64,000 nt of DNA, taken from contig JBEIDK010000002.1 in NCBI GenBank assembly GCA_040383485.1, positions 1 through 64,000 on the forward strand, given 5' to 3'. Below are positions 48,427-57,209 of the stretch, piece after piece. Position 1 is the stretch's first letter, and each line of letters begins with the position of its first letter. Under the pieces are notes generated by a model. The model ran no database searches and had not been told where the DNA came from. It saw nothing but the letters and a program-made list of their open reading frames with translations. The stretch is from JBEIDK01 sp040383485 (lineage in GTDB: Bacteria > Bacteroidota > Bacteroidia > UBA4408). The translations under genes were made by a program, and so were the position numbers.

Positions 48427-49071
48427 ATGCAAGATATAATTATTATTGGGGCTAGTGGTCTGGGTAAAGAGGTTGCTTATCATATTAAATCTATAAATAA
48501 GATAAACCCAAGCTTTAATGTAGTGGGTTTTATAGATGATAATTCTTCTATACTCAATAACGAAATAATTTATGGGATAAAAGTTATTGGAAATCTTAAT
48601 GATCTTATGAATAATAAATTTGATGTAAAAAATATTTGCATAGCTATAGCTGACAATAATATTCGCTTTTCAATTGTTGAAAAATTAAAGCATATTAACT
48701 TTATTTTTCCGAATATTATTGATCCTTCGGTTAATTTTGATTCTTCTAACAGCATAGGTTATGGTAATATTATTGGTCATGGTGTTTTGATGACTTGTAA
48801 TATCTCTTTAGGTAATTTCAATATTTTAAACGGGTCATCAGGTTTTGGTCATGATATAACAATAAGTGATTTTAATTTATTTGGCCCTAGAACATCTATT
48901 TCAGGATGTGTGAAAATCGGAAGTTTGAATACTTTTAATTTAAACTCGTCAATTATTCAGAATTTAACAATAGGTAATGGGAATACTATAAATTTACATT
49001 CTTGTTTGTTCAAAAGTATAAAAGATGACGGAGTCTATTTTGGTGTTCCAGCGATGAAACAAAAATTTTAA
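48427..49071 (+). CDS. PglD/NeuD-like sugar N-acyltransferase
   Basis: A 214-residue protein. The N-terminal Rossmann-like domain starts IIIIGASGLGKEVAYHI and contains VVGFIDDN; the C-terminal left-handed beta-helix has the conserved GHGVLMTCNISLG, SSGFGHDITISDF (catalytic His-Asp region) and a final VYFGVPAMKQKF. PglD acetylates the 4-amino group of UDP-4-amino-sugars. Here the next gene is an acyl carrier protein, so the acyl donor could be acyl-ACP instead of acetyl-CoA; this is inference from neighbourhood. It lies 6 nt after the PglC-like gene and 20 nt before the ACP. Confidence 0.85.
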   Translation: MQDIIIIGASGLGKEVAYHIKSINKINPSFNVVGFIDDNSSILNNEIIYGIKVIGNLNDLMNNKFDVKNICIAIADNNIRFSIVEKLKHINFIFPNIIDPSVNFDSSNSIGYGNIIGHGVLMTCNISLGNFNILNGSSGFGHDITISDFNLFGPRTSISGCVKIGSLNTFNLNSSIIQNLTIGNGNTINLHSCLFKSIKDDGVYFGVPAMKQKF

Positions 49072-49091
49072 TAATAAATAAATAAATAATT

Positions 49092-49319
49092 ATGACAGCA
49101 GAGAATTTTATTAAAGATTTACAAGAAGAAGTGTTTATGGAAACAGAGATTTCTTTAATTACACTTGAAACAAATTTTAAAGATCTAGATGAGTGGGATT
49201 CATTAACAGCATTATCATTAATTGCTCATTTTGACATGAATTTAGGTAAAAAAATATCAGGTGATCAAATAAAAAATGCTGTGTTTATTCAGGATTTATA
49301 TAATTTAGCTATTGCATAA
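49092..49319 (+). CDS. Acyl carrier protein (first copy)
   Basis: A 75-residue ACP. The phosphopantetheine site is Ser37 in LDEWDSLTALSLIAHFD, followed by the helix III region GDQIKNAVFIQDLYNL. It carries growing acyl chains as thioesters. It is not the housekeeping AcpP: its DSLTAL surroundings belong to specialised carriers. Its TAA overlaps the ATG of the KASIII gene (TAATG), so the two are translationally coupled and probably work together. Confidence 0.9.
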   Translation: MTAENFIKDLQEEVFMETEISLITLETNFKDLDEWDSLTALSLIAHFDMNLGKKISGDQIKNAVFIQDLYNLAIA

Positions 49320-50371
49320 TGTTTACAGTAAAAGGGGTAAAATTAAGTTCTATTGTTGGTGTTGCTCCGGCTTATACCGAAGATAATTTGACTAATCCAA
49401 TCTTCAATGATTCTGAGGATGCTGAGAAATATGTAAAGACTGTTGGAGTTCGTTATAGAAGAGTAACCGACGAAAATACTTGTACTGCAGATTTATTTGT
49501 ACCCGCTTTCAACAAACAAATAGAGTTGTTGAACTGGGACAAAAGCGAGGTTGGGATTCTTATAGTTATAACCCAAACTCCAGAATATGTTTCGCCTTTA
49601 CAAAGTATTATTTTACAGGATCGTTTAGGATTAGAAAAAACATGTTTATGTATTGATGTGCCTTTGGGATGTAGTGGCTATATTTACGGGAGTTTTTTGA
49701 TATCTACTTTGATGCAGGCGCATAATATAAAAAAAGGAATTTTATTAACAGGTGATACCTTAACTAAACAAGCTTCAAAAAGAGACAGAAGTACACAGCC
49801 GTTATTTTCTGATGCAGCAACATCGACAGCTTTTGAATTGGATAAAACTGCATCAGATATGTTATTTGACTTAGGTAATGATGGTTCCGGTTTTGAAAAT
49901 ATTATGGTAAAAGATGGAGGATATCGCAATCGTTTTTCTGAAGAATCATTGAAATACGTTGATAAAGGAGAAGGAGTATGTTTGCGGGGAATAGATACAA
50001 TTATGATAGGTATGGATGTGTTTTCATTTGCAATATCAACAGCCCCGAAAACAGTTAATCATTTAATTAGTCAATATAATTTAGATTTTGACAGTTTAGA
50101 TTATTTTGTATTTCATCAGGCAAACATGTTTTTGAATGAGATGATTCGAAAGCGATTGAAACTACCAGTAGATAAAGTTCCATATTCCTTATACGATTAT
50201 GGAAATTCAGCTTCTGCTACTATTCCAATTACAATACTAGATAAAATTCAAAATGAAATTAAAGAAAAGCCATTAAAAATGATTTTTTCAGGTTTTGGAG
50301 TCGGTTTGTCCTGGGGAGCCATGTATATAGAAACCAACAATGTAGTTGTTACGCCAATAATTCTCGTATAA
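49319..50371 (+). CDS. 3-oxoacyl-ACP synthase III-like condensing enzyme (first copy)
   Basis: A 350-residue FabH-type thiolase-fold enzyme. The catalytic triad is complete: Cys118 (PLGCSGYIYGSF), His266 (FHQANMFLNEMI) and Asn296 (YDYGNSASATIPI). The C-terminal GFGVGLSWGAMYIE is conserved. FabH enzymes condense an acyl-CoA or acyl-ACP starter with malonyl-ACP. It shares its layout with the second copy at 52227, but they are clearly different proteins, suggesting two distinct condensation steps. The gene is coupled to the ACP before it and followed by the Rieske gene after 1 nt. Confidence 0.92.
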   Translation: MFTVKGVKLSSIVGVAPAYTEDNLTNPIFNDSEDAEKYVKTVGVRYRRVTDENTCTADLFVPAFNKQIELLNWDKSEVGILIVITQTPEYVSPLQSIILQDRLGLEKTCLCIDVPLGCSGYIYGSFLISTLMQAHNIKKGILLTGDTLTKQASKRDRSTQPLFSDAATSTAFELDKTASDMLFDLGNDGSGFENIMVKDGGYRNRFSEESLKYVDKGEGVCLRGIDTIMIGMDVFSFAISTAPKTVNHLISQYNLDFDSLDYFVFHQANMFLNEMIRKRLKLPVDKVPYSLYDYGNSASATIPITILDKIQNEIKEKPLKMIFSGFGVGLSWGAMYIETNNVVVTPIILV

Positions 50372-50372
50372 T

Positions 50373-51470
50373 ATGATACAAAAACTAAAACCAATTCATT
50401 ACACTAACAGAGAATATTTCGACAAAGAAATTTTAGATATTTTCGAAAATAATTGGCAATTTGCTTGTATGAAATCTGAACTTTCAGAAAGATTTAGCTA
50501 TTTTGTTGTTGAATATGGTAATAAATCCTATTTCGTTACAAATGCTGGAAAAGATGGTATACGTGCATTTAAAAATGTATGTTCACACCGTGCAAATAAA
50601 ATATTTTTGGATGATTTTGGTAAGAGACCAATAATGTGTTTATATCACAATTGGACTTATAACAGTGAAGGAAAGCCAATTAATGCTTTTGCAAAAGATT
50701 TTTTTGAAACACCAGAAGAATCAGATTTGTTATTAGAACAATATGAAGTTCAAATTGTAGGGGAGTTTGTTTTTGTAAATGTAGGAAATTCTAAAATAAC
50801 AATTGAGGAACAATTAGGCGAATTTCATAATAAATTGATTGAAATATCAAATGCCTTAGGAGTAAAAATTACTTATGACTGTAATTTGCATAAAGCAAAT
50901 TGGAAGTTATTAGTAGAGAATGTTTTGGAATGTTATCATTGTTTACCGGTTCATAAAAATTCCTTGGTAGAGCGTCTTGGAGTTGGGCTAAAGCCTTTTG
51001 TGAAGTTTGAATTTTTCAACGGAAATTCCTCTGGTCATTTACCTATTGAAAATAATCAAGTTTCAGTCAAAAGAAAAAAAATACTAAATTACCTTGATAA
51101 GAGAGAATTTAAACATGATTCATATTATCATTTATTTATTTATCCAAATTTATTCATTTCATCAACAGAAGGAATTTCTTTTTACATTGGCCATGCATTG
51201 CCTAATAATTTCTGCGAGACAAATCTTCGAACCCGTTATTTTGAATGTAAAATAAAAAATATTGAGGAATATAGAAATTATCAGGATTTTTTAAATTCTG
51301 ATATTGTTAATTTCGGAAATGAAATTCTAAATGAAGACAAAATAATCATTCAGAATGTTCAAAAAGGATTGGAAATAAGTAATAAAAGTTTATATCTAAA
51401 CAAAGAAGAGTTTAGGATAAAAGAATTTCAAGAACATTATTGTTTACAAATAAATGCGTATGATTTTTAA
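50373..51470 (+). CDS. Rieske non-heme iron oxygenase, alpha-subunit type
   Basis: A 365-residue oxygenase. The Rieske [2Fe-2S] ligands are Cys70-x-His72 (NVCSHRAN) and Cys89-x2-His92 (MCLYHNWTY). The mononuclear iron site is His189 and His194 in VLECYHCLPVHKNSL. It belongs to the ring-hydroxylating/choline-monooxygenase-like class that hydroxylates or demethylates small substrates and needs a reductase, which is not encoded nearby. It is located inside the acyl cassette, 1 nt after a KASIII and overlapping the next SDR by 17 nt, so it probably oxidises an acyl or sugar intermediate of the pathway. This is unusual for an O-antigen locus. Confidence 0.9.
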   Translation: MIQKLKPIHYTNREYFDKEILDIFENNWQFACMKSELSERFSYFVVEYGNKSYFVTNAGKDGIRAFKNVCSHRANKIFLDDFGKRPIMCLYHNWTYNSEGKPINAFAKDFFETPEESDLLLEQYEVQIVGEFVFVNVGNSKITIEEQLGEFHNKLIEISNALGVKITYDCNLHKANWKLLVENVLECYHCLPVHKNSLVERLGVGLKPFVKFEFFNGNSSGHLPIENNQVSVKRKKILNYLDKREFKHDSYYHLFIYPNLFISSTEGISFYIGHALPNNFCETNLRTRYFECKIKNIEEYRNYQDFLNSDIVNFGNEILNEDKIIIQNVQKGLEISNKSLYLNKEEFRIKEFQEHYCLQINAYDF

Positions 51471-52215
51471 TAACAAATTAGATGTTAATAATAAAAACAT
51501 CTTAATTACAGGCGCGACATCGGGTATAGGTTTTGCAACATCACAACTGTTAATAAATTTAGGATGTTCACTTTATGTAGTTGGAAGAAATAGAGTAAAA
51601 CTTGATGAACTCGAAACTTTGGGAAAAGGAAAAGTGGTTTCTTTACAAGCTGATTTAAGAAATATTAATGATATAAAAATGATTATAGATACAATTTCTA
51701 AAATTGATGGTTTTGTTCATTCTGCAGGTGTAGTAAATAGTATTCCTTTGCAATTTATTAATCATGAATCTCTTGAAATTGAGCGTTCTTTAAATTATGA
51801 TGCTTTTGTGTTTTTAACTCAAAATTTAGTTAAGAAGAAAAAAATTAATTCTGATGGATCAATAGTTTCTCTTGCTTCAATTGCTGCTCACTTTGGTATA
51901 ATTGGTAGTTCAATTTATTGTGGTAACAAAGCAGCTTTAATAGCTACATCAAAAGTTTTCGCAAAAGAGTTAGCAAATAAAAGGATTAGAGTTAATACAG
52001 TTTCACCTGGAATTGTCCGGACGGAAATGGTCAACAATGCTGAGGGACAACATTTAACAAAGGATGCTCTTATTTTGGATGAACAAAAATACCCTTTGGG
52101 ATATGGTGAGCCAGATGATGTCGCTTATTGTATTACTTTTTTACTTTCAGATGCAAGTAAATGGATTACAGGCCAAGATATTATTTTAGATGGTGGTAGA
52201 ACTTGTTATGTTTAA
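51454..52215 (+). CDS. SDR oxidoreductase, FabG-like (first copy)
   Basis: A 253-residue classical short-chain dehydrogenase. NAD(P) loop ITGATSGIGFATSQL, HSAGVVN, catalytic Ser in SLASIAAHFG, Tyr and Lys in SIYCGNKAALIATS, then VNTVSPGIVRTEM and the C-terminal WITGQDIILDGG, all as in 3-oxoacyl-ACP reductases. It would reduce the 3-keto product of a condensing enzyme. It overlaps the Rieske gene by 17 nt; an alternative ATG two codons later (51460) would shorten the overlap. The KASIII gene follows after 11 nt. Confidence 0.9.
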   Translation: MRMIFNNKLDVNNKNILITGATSGIGFATSQLLINLGCSLYVVGRNRVKLDELETLGKGKVVSLQADLRNINDIKMIIDTISKIDGFVHSAGVVNSIPLQFINHESLEIERSLNYDAFVFLTQNLVKKKKINSDGSIVSLASIAAHFGIIGSSIYCGNKAALIATSKVFAKELANKRIRVNTVSPGIVRTEMVNNAEGQHLTKDALILDEQKYPLGYGEPDDVAYCITFLLSDASKWITGQDIILDGGRTCYV

Positions 52216-52226
52216 AAGTAAATAGT

Positions 52227-53279
52227 ATGGAAAAAATATTTAAAAATATTTCAATTTCTGGTATTTCTACAGTTGTTCCTGAGACTGTTTTGAATTTGGA
52301 AACATTAAGTTCTGTTTATGGGAATGATGATGTTAGGAAAATTATATCTACTACAGGTATTAAAGAAGTCCGTATTGCAGACAATGAGACAACAGCTTCG
52401 GACTTATGTTTTCAAGCAGCACAACATTTGATTAAGCAATTGGACATAGATAAGAACGAAATAGATGGATTAATATTTGTTTCTCAGACTAACGATTATA
52501 GTTTGCCGCAAACAAGTAATGTTTTACAAAGTCGATTAGGGCTTAATGAAAATGTTTTTTGCTTAGACATCAGATTAGGATGTAGCGGTTATGTTGTAGG
52601 TTTATTTCAGGCTTCGTTATTAATCAATTCTGGTGCATGTAAAAATGTTTTGGTTTTAGCAGGTGATACTACATCAAAAATAATAAATCCAAAAGATAAG
52701 TCTTTAAGAATGGTTTTTGGTGACGCTGGTTCGGCTACTTTTGTTAAAAGTGGTTCTGATGATATAGGCTTTAAAATCCATAATAAGGGGTCAGGATTTT
52801 CCGAATTAATTATTCCTGCAGGGGGGTTTAGAAAACCAATTTCAAGCCTAACTTCCAATGAAATCAGTGATAAAGACGGCAATATTAGATCAGAAAATGA
52901 TTTGTACATGAATGGTGCCGAAATCTTTAATTTCGCAATTAATAATGTACCTACTTTAATTGATGATTTAATAAAAATTGCAAAATGGTCTAAAACAGAT
53001 GTTGATTTATTTTTATTCCATCAAGCTAATAACTTTATGGTTGAATATTTAAAACGTAAATTGAAAATAATTACTGAGAAAGTGCCTTTAGGTGTAGAAA
53101 ATTATGGAAATACAGGACCGTGCTCAATACCGCTACTTTTAAGTCATATATCTGGGAAACAATTTTCTTCGGACAAAGTTATAATGTGTGGTTTTGGAGT
53201 AGGATTATCATGGGCTGGCTGTTATACAAATTTATCAAAAACAAAATTTTTTAAAACAATTGATTATATAAAAGATTAA
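52227..53279 (+). CDS. 3-oxoacyl-ACP synthase III-like condensing enzyme (second copy)
   Basis: A 350-residue FabH-type enzyme with an intact triad: Cys119 (RLGCSGYVVGLFQ), His265 (FHQANNFMVEYL) and Asn295 (ENYGNTGPCSIPL), and the conserved GFGVGLSWAGCY. ATG 52227 is preferred over TTG 52203, which would overlap the SDR. The second ACP gene begins 2 nt after its stop, so this pair (KAS plus ACP) mirrors the ACP plus KAS pair at 49092-50371. The two could perform successive chain extensions. Confidence 0.92.
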   Translation: MEKIFKNISISGISTVVPETVLNLETLSSVYGNDDVRKIISTTGIKEVRIADNETTASDLCFQAAQHLIKQLDIDKNEIDGLIFVSQTNDYSLPQTSNVLQSRLGLNENVFCLDIRLGCSGYVVGLFQASLLINSGACKNVLVLAGDTTSKIINPKDKSLRMVFGDAGSATFVKSGSDDIGFKIHNKGSGFSELIIPAGGFRKPISSLTSNEISDKDGNIRSENDLYMNGAEIFNFAINNVPTLIDDLIKIAKWSKTDVDLFLFHQANNFMVEYLKRKLKIITEKVPLGVENYGNTGPCSIPLLLSHISGKQFSSDKVIMCGFGVGLSWAGCYTNLSKTKFFKTIDYIKD

Positions 53280-53281
53280 AA

Positions 53282-53509
53282 ATGAAAGAATTATTATTAT
53301 TAAAAATAAATGAAGTTTTAGAGGGCAAAAGCATGCCAATTTTAACAGACATTAATTCAGATACAATTTTGAGAGATGGGTTAGGGTTGGATTCTTTTGA
53401 TTTAGCTGAATTAACTGTTAGAATAGAAGAAGAAACAGATATTGATATATTTTCAAACGGTATTGTAACAACTGTAGGTGAAATATTACATATATTGGAG
53501 AATAATTAA
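53282..53509 (+). CDS. Acyl carrier protein (second copy)
   Basis: A 75-residue ACP. Phosphopantetheine would attach at Ser38 in GLGLDSFDLAELTVRIEEE, with the acidic helix II typical of carrier proteins. Its sequence differs from the first ACP (DSF instead of DSL), so the two are not a recent duplication. It is followed by the AMP-ligase after 14 nt, which may load its starter acid onto this carrier. Confidence 0.9.
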   Translation: MKELLLLKINEVLEGKSMPILTDINSDTILRDGLGLDSFDLAELTVRIEEETDIDIFSNGIVTTVGEILHILENN

Positions 53510-53523
53510 ACAAAAAATCTCCT

Positions 53524-54756
53524 ATGTTTTATATTAACGAAAACAATTCAGAATATTTTAGCTACAAGGAGCTTGTAATCTACTTAAACGAGTCAGGAAG
53601 TATTATTACAAACCCTTACAAAACTTCTACTTTAGATTTGTTTAAAAATTTGATTAAAGCTTTGATTCATAACAAAGATTTAATTTTATTAGATAATGAT
53701 TTTACAGATACTGAAATAATTTCGCTTATTGGAGAAAAATATATTGAAAATGTTGTCTCAGTAGATAGTTTAGGATTTGATAGTTTTAAATCATATTTAC
53801 AGTTAATAATTGAATCTAAAAGTAAAATTACTATTTATACTTCTGGTACAACAGGCCTTCCAAAAAAAGTGGTTCATACTATTAGATCATTGACAAGAGA
53901 AGTTAAGACTGGATTAATTTTTGAGTCATCAATTTGGGGTTTAGCTTTCAATCCTACTCACATGGCTGGTCTTCAGGTGTTTTTCCAAGCATTATTTAAC
54001 AATAACACCTTAGTTGATTTATTTAATATTGATACAAAAACCGTTAAAGAATCAATAATAAAATATAAAATTTCTCATATTTCAGCTACACCAACATTTT
54101 ACAGATTACTAAATAGTAAAGATATTATTTTTAATGGTGTTAAGTCTGTTACTTTAGGAGGTGAGAAGTCGGAAGATAATTTGTACAGGATAGTTAAAAG
54201 AATGTTTCCTTTTGCAAAAGTTAAAAACATTTATGCATCAACTGAGGCAGGATCCTTATTGAGTTCTGATGGTGAATTTTTTTATATTCCAGAGCGTTTG
54301 AAGGATAAAATTGTTATTAAAGAAAATGTACTTTATATTAATGAGTCATTATTAGGTAAAATGTCGGATCTTTTGATAGAAAAAGGCTGGTATTGTAGTG
54401 GCGATGTTATCGAATTTAAAAGTGATTCCCTTGATTATTTCAAATTGATTGGTAAATCAAATGAAATGATAAATGTTGGAGGATATAAAGTAAACCCGCA
54501 TGAAGTAGAATTAGAACTTAGGTGTATCGATGGAATTGACAATGCTTTTGTATTTGGTAAGGCTAATTCTGTATTAGGAAATCTTATATGTGCTGAGATT
54601 GTTTTAGAAAAGGGCATTGAAATAGAAGAGACAAAAATCAAAGATATTTTAAGGGAAAAATTGCAACAATTCAAAATTCCACGTAAAATATTTTTTGTTG
54701 ATAAATTAAATTTAAATAGAACAGGAAAAATAAGTAGATCAAATGTTACAAAATAA
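53524..54756 (+). CDS. AMP-dependent acyl ligase (ANL superfamily), compact form
   Basis: A 410-residue adenylating enzyme, shorter than the usual 500-560 because the N-terminal part before the P-loop is only about 100 residues. Motifs: ITIYTSGTTGLPKKVVHT (AMP-binding P-loop), ISATPTFYRLL, YASTEAGSLLSS, GWYCSGDVIEFK, GKSNEMINVGGYKVNPHEVE and the C-terminal lysine in NRTGKISR. It activates a carboxylic acid as acyl-AMP and transfers it to CoA or an ACP. In this setting it probably primes the carrier protein encoded just upstream. Its last 14 nt overlap the next SDR gene. Confidence 0.88.
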   Translation: MFYINENNSEYFSYKELVIYLNESGSIITNPYKTSTLDLFKNLIKALIHNKDLILLDNDFTDTEIISLIGEKYIENVVSVDSLGFDSFKSYLQLIIESKSKITIYTSGTTGLPKKVVHTIRSLTREVKTGLIFESSIWGLAFNPTHMAGLQVFFQALFNNNTLVDLFNIDTKTVKESIIKYKISHISATPTFYRLLNSKDIIFNGVKSVTLGGEKSEDNLYRIVKRMFPFAKVKNIYASTEAGSLLSSDGEFFYIPERLKDKIVIKENVLYINESLLGKMSDLLIEKGWYCSGDVIEFKSDSLDYFKLIGKSNEMINVGGYKVNPHEVELELRCIDGIDNAFVFGKANSVLGNLICAEIVLEKGIEIEETKIKDILREKLQQFKIPRKIFFVDKLNLNRTGKISRSNVTK

Positions 54757-55477
54757 AAATATTTTAATTACTGGGTGTTCCAGAGGACTTGGTTTGGAAA
54801 TTGTTAAAGAACTTTTACTTCAAGGTGCAAATGTATATGGTGTTAGTAGAACTCTTTCTCCGGAGTTTAATTTGTTAACTGAACAATATAGTGGAAAAGT
54901 TTTTTTTAATAAGTTTGACTTAATAGCTACAAATGAGGTTGAAGTAAAAATTTTTAAAGAATGGCTAAACAATAAAATTGTCATTCATGGTTTTGTTAAT
55001 AATGCAGCTGTAGCATATGATGACATTATTACAAATATGAATGTAGTTTCACTTGAATCAATGTTTAAAATTAATGTATTTAGTCCTTTAATTGCTGTAA
55101 AAGCGGTTTTGCGTAATATGATATTTAATCGAACTAAAGGTGGTATTGTTCATGTTTCATCTATTAGCGTTCATACTGGTTATAAAGGTTTGTCGATGTA
55201 TGCCGGCTCTAAAGGTGCTTTAGAAGCTTTTTCGAAAAACACAGCAAGAGAATGGGGTGAAAAGCAAATAAGAAGTAATTGTCTTGTTGCCGGATTTATG
55301 GAGACTGAAATGAGCGGTACACTTTCGAATGAACAAAGAGATCGAATATTTAAAAGAACTTCGTTAAAAGTTCCAACAACATTAAATTCGGTTGCCAAGA
55401 CAGTATGTTTTTTATTGTCAGATGCTGCGGAATCAATAACGGGTCAAAATATTCATGTTGATTCAGGTACAATTTAA
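54743..55477 (+). CDS. SDR oxidoreductase, FabG-like (second copy)
   Basis: A 244-residue short-chain dehydrogenase. NAD(P) loop ITGCSRGLGLEIVKEL, FVNNAAVAYDD, catalytic Ser in VHVSSISVHTG, Tyr/Lys in MYAGSKGALEAF, and C-terminal SITGQNIHVDSGT. It is a second ketoreductase candidate for the cassette and overlaps the ligase by 14 nt. It ends the AT-rich, tightly packed gene run; the aminotransferase follows after 13 nt but has visibly different base composition. Confidence 0.9.
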   Translation: MLQNKNILITGCSRGLGLEIVKELLLQGANVYGVSRTLSPEFNLLTEQYSGKVFFNKFDLIATNEVEVKIFKEWLNNKIVIHGFVNNAAVAYDDIITNMNVVSLESMFKINVFSPLIAVKAVLRNMIFNRTKGGIVHVSSISVHTGYKGLSMYAGSKGALEAFSKNTAREWGEKQIRSNCLVAGFMETEMSGTLSNEQRDRIFKRTSLKVPTTLNSVAKTVCFLLSDAAESITGQNIHVDSGTI

Positions 55478-55490
55478 ATAATTTCATGTG

Positions 55491-56627
55491 ATGTTTAATA
55501 AAATATGGCTCTCCTCACCGCACATGGGAGGCACAGAGCAAAACTACGTACACGAAGCGTTTGAAGCCAACTGGGTGGCACCACTAGGTCCTAATGTAAA
55601 TGGTTTAGAACAAGATTTAGAACACTATTTGGGGAATAATGCTCACGTAGGCGCTCTGAGTTCAGGAACAGCCGCCATTCATTTAGGATTGATTTTATTA
55701 GGCGTACAAGCGGGAGATGAGGTTATTTGTCAAAGCATGACTTTTTCAGCTTCTGCCAACCCCATTTTATATTTAGGAGCAACCCCTGTTTTTATAGATA
55801 GTGAAGCACAAACTTGGAACATTTGCCCAGATGCTTTAGAGCAAGCCATTCAAGATCGTATATCAAAAGGTAAAAAACCAAAAGCCATAATTGCGGTGCA
55901 TTTATATGGGGTACCTTATCAAATAGAAGCCGTTAGAGCTATTGCAGATAAATATCAAATACCCATTTTAGAAGATAGTGCTGAGGCTTTAGGGAGTTCT
56001 TACAAAGGACAAAAATGCGGTACTTTTGGAGATATTGGGGTGCTTTCCTTCAATGGTAACAAAATTATTACTACATCTGGTGGAGGAGCAATTGTCACTA
56101 AAACAGCTACTCAAAAAGAGAAAGCCGTTTTCTATGCTACACAATCACGAGATAATGCACCACATTATCAACACAGCCATATTGGTTACAATTACCGCAT
56201 GAGTAATATTTGTGCTGGTATTGGTAGAGGTCAAATGGAAGTCTTAGACGAACATGTTGCTTTGAGAAGACAAATGCACGATTTTTATGTAGATATATTT
56301 GCTTCCATCGAAGGAGTCGAAGTTTTTTCTGTTCCTGACGATAATTATTTTGCTAATTATTGGTTGAGTGCCATTACTATAGATACCACAAAAACCAATG
56401 GTATAACTGCTGATACTTTACGCTTAGCCCTTGACGCTGAAAACATTGAATCACGCCCTCTGTGGAAACCGATGCATTTGCAACCTATTTTCTCCAACTA
56501 TCCGTATTACGGAAGCAACGTAGCCGAAACTCTATTTGAAAACGGCCTGTGTTTGCCTTCCGGGTCTAATTTATCAGATAAGGATAGATATAGAATAGAA
56601 AAACTAATTGAGCAGGTGTTTGGGTAG
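55491..56627 (+). CDS. DegT/DnrJ/EryC1-type sugar aminotransferase (PglE/LegC-like)
   Basis: A 378-residue PLP enzyme of the sugar aminotransferase family. It carries the N-terminal LSSPHMGGTEQNYVHEAF typical of the PglE/LegC group, then ALSSGTAAIHLGL (phosphate binding), ILEDSAEALGSSYKG and the PLP lysine Lys191 in SFNGNKIITTSGGG, and QSRDNAPHYQHSHIGYNYR. These enzymes aminate UDP-4-keto-6-deoxy-HexNAc to the 4-amino sugar. The matching 4,6-dehydratase would be the PglF-like protein at the end of the window. ATG 55491 is chosen over the GTG one codon before. Confidence 0.9.
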   Translation: MFNKIWLSSPHMGGTEQNYVHEAFEANWVAPLGPNVNGLEQDLEHYLGNNAHVGALSSGTAAIHLGLILLGVQAGDEVICQSMTFSASANPILYLGATPVFIDSEAQTWNICPDALEQAIQDRISKGKKPKAIIAVHLYGVPYQIEAVRAIADKYQIPILEDSAEALGSSYKGQKCGTFGDIGVLSFNGNKIITTSGGGAIVTKTATQKEKAVFYATQSRDNAPHYQHSHIGYNYRMSNICAGIGRGQMEVLDEHVALRRQMHDFYVDIFASIEGVEVFSVPDDNYFANYWLSAITIDTTKTNGITADTLRLALDAENIESRPLWKPMHLQPIFSNYPYYGSNVAETLFENGLCLPSGSNLSDKDRYRIEKLIEQVFG

Positions 56628-57209
56628 TCAATGAGTCAATGTGCCAATGAGTTGATTAGGGAATAAATTTTAATTTTATAAATAGTAATAATTGATTATC
56701 CTTATTTATTTTTGAATTGAGCGAAGCGACTTTATATATTTTACAATACTCTTTGTGTTCTTGGTGCCTTCCTAGTGCCCTTTGTGGTTAAGCTGTTTAC
56801 CGAGTGACAAACAAATTGGACATAATAATCCACTTATAAGCACTTTAACGTACTATAACAACGCACTTAAACTTTATTATATACCTTAAATGTTAAAAAA
56901 AAATAGTTAATGAGCCAATAATGTTATTTAGATATATAATAACGAATGATGAATTTTAACCACATAGAAACATAGATTTAAAAAATAAAAGTAAGATATA
57001 GTAATAGTACTATTATTCACATAGTTTAATAGATTATTCTTACACGTACTCGAATAGAGCGAAGCGACTTCTTATATTTTCTTATATGCCTTATATGTTT
57101 AAATAAAATAGCAACGAGCCAATTTGCTTCAAAGTAAAACCGTAAGTAGCAAAGCTAAAATCGTAACTCGCATCACAAACAACTAACAACGAATCACGAA
57201 CAAAAAAAT
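56628..57209. repeat. 582-bp gene-free repeat mosaic upstream of rfbC
   Basis: No supported gene. Modules present: gtcaatgagtcaatgtgcc at 56628-56646; gagcgaagcgactt at 56719-56732 and again at 57056-57069; ctttgtgttcttggtgcc and a following gcccttt run at 56750-56791; tatatgccttatatg near 57083; gagccaatttgc at 57115. A run of degenerate acaa/aacg units leads to the rfbC ATG. The rest is AT-rich and unrecognised. Confidence 0.75.
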
